Source: Ampullaceana balthica (Eukaryota > Mollusca > Gastropoda > Lymnaeidae). Taken from it: a stretch of DNA of 64,000 nt. The stretch spans positions 1,673,001 to 1,737,000 of the forward strand of contig CALYLW010000066.1 in the NCBI GenBank assembly GCA_944989445.1, read 5' to 3'. Below, one piece after another: positions 57,010 through 64,000 of this stretch. The translations under genes and the position numbers were made by a program. Each line of letters opens with the position of its first letter. Within the stretch, counting starts at the first letter, position 1. A model generated the notes under the pieces. It had not been told where the DNA came from and did not search any database. It was given only the letters and a program-made list of their open reading frames with translations.

Positions 57010-57250
57010 TACAAGACGAGAACATTTATGTAACGGTCACTGGATCACATCAACCTACGACAACACCAGAACTGGTAGGACAAGACGATAACAGTTATTT
57101 AACGGTCACTGGATCATATCAAACTACGACAACACAAGCACATGTAGGACAAGACGAGAACAGTTATATAACGGTTACTGGATCACATCAACCTACGACA
57201 ACACAAGCACATGTAGGACAAGACGAGAACACTTATATAACGGTTACTTG
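57010..57250 (+). repeat. 69-bp tandem repeat, 3.5 copies, open frame
   Basis: Starts of the ACAAGACGA phrase are at 57011, 57080, 57149 and 57218, exactly 69 bp apart. One frame is open through all copies and encodes a 23-residue repeat with VGQDENSY, TVTGSHQPTTTQAH. It ends at a TGA at 57249-57251, where the other copies have GGA. No ATG precedes it in frame nearby, so a spliced exon or chance openness are both possible. Confidence 0.85.
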
Positions 57251-57251
57251 A

Positions 57252-59392
57252 TCATATGAACGATACAACGCATCGGACAGTACATTGTGGCGGCACTAGC
57301 ATATACACAACAAAATATACCCGGTAATACAATTTATAACCTTCATAATTTACACTAACTTCGATCATACTATCTTCACTGTGTATATTATCCCTACACT
57401 GTCTTCACGGTTTATAATATACACGGCCATAATATCTTCAAGTTACACAATAAACCTGGCCAGTTTGCACAGAAGACAAGATGTCACCCTGTACTGTGAT
57501 TGAAAAGTTAAAATTTAACAAATATTCAAATTGTGCATAAAGTATTCGATTAGAATATAAAGTTTAGTTAAAATTTAAAAATGATACATTTTAATACACA
57601 CACAAAAAAAGAATAAAACACGAAAATAAAATAAAAAATTAATAAAATGGAATATACATTGATAATAATATGAAACTGAAACTTATAGAGCTATACGTTA
57701 TTATTTTTTTTTGGATACATTTTAATCATAAGTCTATCTATAACTAAGTACTAACAAGTCCTAATTACAAATGTTATAATACATAATTAAAAAAAAAGTT
57801 CCATTTTCTTTTTGGATGGCATATTTCAAGGTCTTTTTCGTTGTGTTTGATTACATTTTTAATTTATTTATGGACAGTGTCGTTAGATTTATGTACCTTC
57901 TACGATGATAACCAAATTAAACTCGTTTGAGCAAATACAGTAAACAGAGTATTGCAACTCCAAAACTACAAGCGTGTCACGGCAGACGGCTAATGCAGAT
58001 TATAATTAGACTTGAGAAACGTGTTTTCGTTCAACCATCACAGACTATCAGTACGACAGACCTGCATTACTAAATAAATACTACTGATGTCTTTCAATGA
58101 GTCATACGGCCGTGTTGTGAGGAATGATATAGTAAGAAAATATTTTATCACCTGACGTGTGCGGTCGTTACTAATTCTAGTGGATAAACGATGACCTTGA
58201 GCAGTTTTATTTATGGCCAAACATTCTAGTGTTGTGTTTCATCGACAGTGCATCTCAAACTTTTGACTATGACGTCACCAGGACCCTAATCTGTATGCGT
58301 ATGACGTAGTTTAGATTTGCTGACAACTGTATTGTAATCATCTTCAACGTAAACTTACGTCCTTGCGTCAGTGCTCTCTATGTGGGGATAACTTCAGATG
58401 AAATATATGTATGTGGGAATATATGTAGATCAAATCTATTTATGTTGGGATAATAGCTGATGTAATTTAAATTAAAAACTGAAAATTAAACTTGAAAATA
58501 TTGGTGTTGAGATTAACCAAGCTAACATTTTGCTGAAATAATTGACGACTTAACCTTTTCTTTTTTTAAGTGAACGTTTATTTCTTAATATTGAAAACAC
58601 CTTAATCTATAGAATACCCTAAGAGATAGAGGTGAATTTAAGGATATAAATGGTTTCTAGCGGTATATAAGGGTACATGTCTTATTGCCGCCTTTCAAAT
58701 TTTTGTACGATGAAAACATGAAATATGTTGATCTTATGTATAATTATTGCATTAGCGATATAACGTTTTAAAAAAAATCTTTTTATGCAAAAATGTATGC
58801 ACGATGATAAAAAAATTTGATTCACTTCTTTGATCAAATCTTAAACATTCTAATTCTACTAGTGAAATTGTGTTTTTAGAACCACTTGATGTCAAGTTGA
58901 CAACCTGACGATATTTTTTGTAAACCGTAATATATTTGGTGACGGAAAGGGAAAGTTGGTTCGTATTTGATTCAAAATTTTATTGGAGGTTATTTAAGGC
59001 CTATGACATAATATTTCCTATAAATACATATTCCTTGTAAAGTTTTTCTTACAATTTGTTAAAGAAATTCTGGTACAGACATGGCCTGGCACAGGAGGTG
59101 AGTTAGTATTCAAGAATTGTTTTAAATATTTTGTTTATGTTATCTTTCAAATACGTGTCATCGATTAAGAAAAGGGCTTTTAATCTATTATAGGTCAGTC
59201 GTATACTTTTATTATTGTGGTTCCTTAAACTAGTATTATGCATTAATAATAATAAACATATCAAATACGTAATACGGGCATGTTTGTATGTTTGTGCATT
59301 GAAAGAACCCTCAAAAACATCCGAACAATTGAATAATTTCAATTTTATATAGTGATTAAATATGAGCTACACATGTTTTAAGCCTATTATGG
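57252..59392. other. unassigned AT-rich sequence
   Basis: About 2.1 kb without a recognised gene or repeat. A 79-residue minus-strand frame at 59103-59342 has no motif. Confidence 0.4.
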
Positions 59393-59475
59393 CAGTGGTG
59401 TCCAAAGACCGGCCCGCGGTCTAAAGCCGCTCCGCGATGCAATTTTAACTAGCCCGCGGCCTCATCTGAAATAAT
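59393..59475 (+). mobile_element. one end of a hAT element
   Basis: CAGTGGTGTCCAAAGACCGG then CCCGCGGTCTAAAG and CCCGCGGCCTC. Closely related in style to the terminus ending at 22481. No partner end found. Confidence 0.55.
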
Positions 59476-59506
59476 TAATTGACTTACATATTATTTCTGC
59501 AACTAC

Positions 59507-59509
<3 letters not shown>

Positions 59510-59589
<80 letters not shown>
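59510..59589. repeat. (TA)n microsatellite
   Basis: About 80 bp of alternating A and T. Confidence 0.97.
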
Positions 59590-59594
<5 letters not shown>

Positions 59595-59739
59595 AAATGT
59601 CTGTGTGTCTGTGTGCTTGTCCTTTATAGCTGACTAAACCATTCATCCAATCGTCATTACAATTTTTGTGACTGTTCAGTACGCTCCCGGGATTGTAGCT
59701 GGCAACTTTCTTTTTTTTCTTAATTTAACACTCATGAGG

Positions 59740-60850
59740 CGCCGGGGTCAAAAAATGTCATTTTTTGCTTAAATGACCTATTAAAAATTAGTTAATGCGT
59801 TAGCTACTGAGTAAATGTATAGATCTTAACCAAACTTTGTAGACACAAAATTGGTAGCCCATATTTAAATACTTACGGGCACTGAACTTCTAATGTCAAT
59901 TTCCTATTCACATCTTAAAGTTCTTGAGAAATAAATCCATCGATGAAAATGAATAGGTTTTTTGTAAATTGACATCTTGCACAGAATGGGCCCTGGGGAC
60001 CCCTATTGTCATTTCTCCTAATATTAGCTATATAAAAATTAGTTTATGCGTTAGCTACTGAGTAAATAAATAGATCTGAACAAAAGTGTGTATACAAAAA
60101 CGTAGTATCCCATATTAAAACACTATACGGCACTTAACTCCTAATGGGCACTCCTTCGGGGCTGGGGGGCCAAAATACATTTTTCTCTTAAACATTTGAG
60201 ATTTTATTCCCCAATTAGATTATTAACGATTTTGACAAATAATGGTAAATGTATCCATTATTATTCATATTGAAATGAACAGGTGTTTTGAACTTTATGT
60301 CTCGCCCTGAACGGGTCCTGGGGCCCTTAATGTAGTTTTTTTGCTTATATGAGCTATATAAAAATTAGTTTATGGGTTAGCTACTGAGTAAATGAATAGA
60401 TCTTAGCCAAACTTTGTATACAAAAAATTGGTAGCCCATATTTAAATACTTACGGGCACTGAACTTCTAATGTCAATATCTTCGGGGCCGAGGGCACCAA
60501 AAGTATTTTTTTCGTAAATTTTTAATATACTTTGCGGATTCACTTTTAAAGATCTTGAGAAATATATCCACGATGAAACTGAATTAAAATGAACAGGTTT
60601 TTGAAATTGGCATATTGCACCGAATGGGCCCGGGGGCCCAATAATATCATTTCCTCTTACATTAGCTATATAAAAATGTTGTATGCGTTAGCTACTGAGT
60701 AAATGAATAGATCTTAACCAAACGTTATATACAAAAACTTGGTAGCCCATATTAAAATATTAAGGGCACTGAACTTCTAATGTCAATTTCTTCGGGACCG
60801 GGGGCCCAAAATGTCTTTTATTTACCACGTTTTTCTTAACTCACTTTCAT
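59740..60850 (+). repeat. roughly 300-bp tandem array with GC boxes, 3.5-4 copies
   Basis: Units contain CATCTTGCACAGAATGGGCC, ATTAGCTATATAAAAATTAG, GTTAGCTACTGAGTAAAT, AGATCTTAACCAAACTTTGT, GGGCACTGAACTTCTAATGT and CTTCGGGGCCGGGGGCCC. One more unit lies alone at 51090-51320. Confidence 0.9.
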
Positions 60851-60884
60851 TCCTGTTTGTCTGTCCACATTTTTTAAAAATATG

Positions 60885-61010
60885 CCAACGTAAAATTAAA
60901 CCACTTTTGATGGTCCTAGAGATCTCAAAATTTTACCACATATGATCTTGGATGACAATTCATTGTATCACAATTTCAGATCCATCGAAGAAACCCTTCA
61001 TTTTCTTTTC
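60885..61010 (-). repeat. fragment of the AAATCCCTTATAT repeat family, minus strand
   Basis: CTCAAAATTTTACCACATAT and GATCTTGGATG are the inverse of the phrase at about 30000-30040 in the plus-strand copy. Confidence 0.7.
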
Positions 61011-61480
61011 AAATTTCATTTTATTTGCTAAATTTAAGTCATACAACCTTCAACATTTGAGTAACACAAATTATTAGTACAATGTCTTATAGCATTGTAA
61101 TTTACTTTTAAAAGTGATTTTCAAAAATTTAAATATTCTTATTTATCTCAGTAGATAAGTTTACTAAAGTGAAATGTCACATAAATACGTGAGCACTGGT
61201 GCTCTGTGGTGCAGCACTAAGTAAATACAAATTAAACTTAAGTATTATATTTTTGTAGATTTAACAGAAAATATTTTTTATTTAATGAAATAGAAAAAAA
61301 TGCCTTTGTTCTTTTCTTTAAAATATACATGTACTACATTTATACCAAAGAGAAAGAAGCACATGGGGGTAATTTAAAAAAAATAAAATAATAATTATAA
61401 TAATAAAAGTTTTTTTTTAATTAAAAAAGACACCTACACGGAAGTATATCAAACTATTTCACAAAATTGAGTTTTTCTGT
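61011..61480. other. unassigned AT-rich sequence
   Basis: No gene or repeat recognised. Confidence 0.35.
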
Positions 61481-62638
61481 AATGAACTGAATGTTATATC
61501 AATGAACTGAATGGTATATCAATGAACTGAATGGTATATCAATGAACTGAATGGTATATCAATGTACTGAATGGTATATCAATGAACTGAATGGTATATC
61601 AATGAACTGAATGGTATATCAATGACTGAATGGTATATCAATGAACTGAATGGTATATCAATGAACTGAATGGTATATAAATGAACTGAATGGTATATCA
61701 ATGAACATAATGGTATATCAATGAACTGAATGGTATATCAATGAACTGAATGGTATATCAATGAACTGAATGGTATATCAATGAACATAATGGTATATCA
61801 ATGAACTGAATGGTATATCAATGAACTGAATGGTATATCAATGAACAGAATGGTATATCAATGAACTGAATGGTATATCAATGACCTGAATGGTATATCA
61901 ATGAACTGAATGGTATATCAATGAACTGAATGGTTTATCAATGAACTGAATGGTATATCAATTAACATAATGGTATATCAATGAACTGAATTGTATATCA
62001 ATGAACATAATGGTATATCAATGAACTGAATGGTATATCAATGAACAGAATGGTATATCAATGAACTAAATGGTATATCAATGAACTGAATGGTATATCA
62101 ATGAACTGAATGGTATATCAATGAACTGAATGGTATATTAATGAACTGAATGGTATATCAATGAACATAATGGTATATCAATGAACTGAATGGTATATCA
62201 ATGAACTGAATGGTATATCAATGAACATAATGGTATATCAATGAACATAATGGTATATCAATGAACATAATGGTATATCAATGAACATAATGGTATATCA
62301 ATGAACATAATGGTATATCAATGAACATAATGGTATATCAATGAACATAATGGTATATCAATGAACATAATGGTATATCAATGAACTGAATGGTATATTA
62401 ATGAACTGAATGTTAAATCAATGAACTGAATGGTATATCAATGAACATAATTGTATATCAATGAACTGAATGGTATATCAATGAACTGAATGGTATATCA
62501 ATGAACTGAATGGTATATCAATGAACTGAATGGTATATCAATGAACTGAATGGTATATCAATGAACTGAATGGTATATCAATTATCTGAATGGTATATCA
62601 ATGAACTGAATGGTATATCAATGAACTGAACTGTATAT
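61481..62638 (+). repeat. 20-bp minisatellite, about 58 copies
   Basis: The unit is AATGAACTGAATGGTATATC. A variant with AACATAA in place of AACTGAA is scattered through it and fills eight units in a row at about 62221-62380. Indels are very rare, so the 20-bp phase is kept almost throughout. Confidence 0.98.
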
Positions 62639-62734
62639 CAACAACCAATTCAAATGTTCAAGGCAGGGATTCCGAACACAGTGGAGGTCAAAGTAGGAGA
62701 AGTGGGAGCGAACCTTGGACATTACAGATAACAG

Positions 62735-63040
62735 TTCTTTACAGAAGATTATTGCTTTCTACGCTCTTGTATTACAGATGATTATTGGTTTCTACGCTCT
62801 TGTATTACAGATGATTATTGCTTTCTACGCTCTTGTATTACAGATGATTATTGCTTTCTACGCTCTTGTATTACAGATGATTATTGCTTTCTACGCTCTT
62901 GTATTACAGATGATTATTGCTTTCTACGCTCTTGTATTACAGATGATTATTGCTTTCTACGCTCTTGTATTACAGATGATTATTGCTTTCTACGCTCTTG
63001 TATTACAGATGATTATTGCTTTATACGCTCTTGTATTAAC
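62735..63040 (+). repeat. 33-bp tandem repeat, about 9 copies
   Basis: Unit GATTATTGCTTTCTACGCTC then TTGTATTACAGAT. Copies are almost identical. In one frame each unit encodes eleven mostly hydrophobic residues (IIAFYALVLQM), and that frame runs on to a stop at about 63119 with a Cys-rich end. It has no ATG start at the expected place. Confidence 0.95.
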
Positions 63041-63119
63041 TAACTTCTCTAAATGTTGTACCTGCGACTCTCAGTCGGCAGCTGAGCATACATGCTGCTC
63101 GGCCACAATGCCCCTATAA

Positions 63120-63430
63120 TTTACATATCATAGCTAATTATAAATTAAATTAACATTATAAAAGGAATTGTAAGTGACATTTGTTCAAAATGTTGGGATT
63201 TGAGAATGTATATAATTTGCCCTTTCTGTGACGAAATTTATGTTGACCCCAATTATCTGCTACACAGCATACAGGTGAAACAAGGGGAATAACTCACTCG
63301 CTCTTGATTAGCTCGCCTGTGTCAGTAGAAACCGATTAAGTATGCAAGAATGTCAGTTCAAAGAGTCCAACCTCTTTGTGAGATGGGAAGTGATTAAAGG
63401 CCAATCGGACGAGACTGGACCAAACCGCCC
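63120..63430. other. unassigned sequence upstream of a TATA box
   Basis: No gene recognised; less AT-rich than its surroundings towards 63420. Confidence 0.35.
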
Positions 63431-63437
63431 CTCAGGG

Positions 63438-63445
63438 TATAAATA
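63438..63445 (+). promoter_or_regulatory. candidate TATA box
   Basis: TATAAATA in a locally GC-rich setting (AGGG before, CAAGTGCACACCC after). A start site about 30 bp on would fall near 63470. It could serve a host gene running out of the window or the U3 region of an LTR. Confidence 0.45.
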
Positions 63446-63591
63446 CAAGTGCACACCCTGGATCTCGCTCTCTTTTTCCGGCCAACGATAACAGCCTTAA
63501 GGACAACGACGTGCAGTTATTTCCTCAGGATTCAATCTGTGCCCATCCTTGGTCGAGAGAGCCGACAAGTACAACCAAACCCAGAAATCTG

Positions 63592-63597
63592 GTAAGA
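63592..63597 (+). other. candidate 5' splice donor
   Basis: AATCTG followed by GTAAGAGT fits the donor consensus well. With the TATA box at 63438 it would bound a first exon of about 120 bases. No open frame begins in it with an ATG. Confidence 0.4.
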
Positions 63598-63600
63598 GTG

Positions 63601-64000
63601 AGCTCTAGCTTTGTTTGCCTTATTTGTTTAATATGCCTTAATGTAAATACTTAAATATGAACTTTTCCTTGTGTAAAATTGTTTGAATGTTTAAGCCCCA
63701 CGGTTGATAGTTCGCCGTGCAGGACCACGTGGAATACGTGAACATTCCATGTTATTTAACTGTGATTACACACGCTTTCCGTCGGATGGATGGAGCGATC
63801 TAGATTTACACAAAATGAGATGCATTTGATATATTTATGTGTATTGAACCACATGCCCGGGCGTCAGCCAGATAGGTCTGCACCCGTGGTTTAAGACTAA
63901 AACTTAGTCTAAACCATACCATCGTTATTAAATTAATATTTCGCATTGTATATGAATGTATGTAATCCCCTCTTGGCACCTTGCTCTGAAGGCTTGGTTG
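63601..64000. other. unassigned sequence at window end
   Basis: If the promoter and donor are real this is intron. A short inverse pair (GACTAAAACTTAGTC) lies at about 63894. No coding region recognised. Confidence 0.35.

Overview
This window reads as non-coding DNA from an invertebrate animal nucleus. It is AT-rich, packed with microsatellites, minisatellites and nested transposon copies, and has one metazoan-style C2H2 zinc-finger gene with the usual TGEKPY linkers. The transposon mix (piggyBac, hAT, MULE with FLYWCH finger, LTR gag, LINE, many short inverted-repeat elements) fits a mollusc or similar lophotrochozoan, but that placement is inference; nothing here fixes the species. I see no bacterial operons, rRNA or tRNA genes.

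Layout. 0-1.1 kb: a CT microsatellite and a roughly 10-12 bp minisatellite that flips strand. 1.8-3.8 kb: a dead LINE reverse transcriptase and unassigned frames. 6.1-8.6 kb: a complete but inactivated hAT transposon with an exact 8-bp target duplication. 8.65-10.4 kb: a MULE-like element whose inverted arms are built of short sub-repeats. 11.7-17.2 kb: two back-to-back inverted-repeat elements loaded with smaller insertions. 17.9-22.5 kb: tandem copies of an interspersed repeat, another sub-repeated inverted-arm element and a Charlie8/GTF2IRD2-like hAT relic. 22.6-24.1 kb: a 47-bp minisatellite. 25.9-27.7 kb: the zinc-finger gene, cut short by a stop in a linker. 30.3-35.2 kb: an LTR-gag/LINE chimera duplicated around a piggyBac element whose transposase is intact. 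37.9-40.7 kb: a second hAT element with a perfect 16-bp TIR. 43.1-46.6 kb: a 27-bp minisatellite and a 2.4-kb decamer array. 49.7-50.3 kb: a small hAT derivative retaining only a BED finger. 52.8-56.7 kb: a 3.8-kb repeat array with GC boxes between diverged direct repeats. 57.0-63.1 kb: further tandem arrays (69, about 300, 20 and 33 bp). The last 0.6 kb holds a TATA box and a splice-donor candidate that may start a gene or belong to an LTR.

The only two long reading frames I regard as real proteins are the piggyBac transposase (32131-33816) and the C2H2 zinc-finger protein (25893-27416). Most other long open frames lie in stop-free tandem repeats. The strongest observation is the piggyBac locus: an 899-bp flanking block is present on both sides of the element, each copy begins exactly at a TTAA, the copies differ at only nine positions by eye, and the far end joins the element a few bases short of its normal TTAA terminus.
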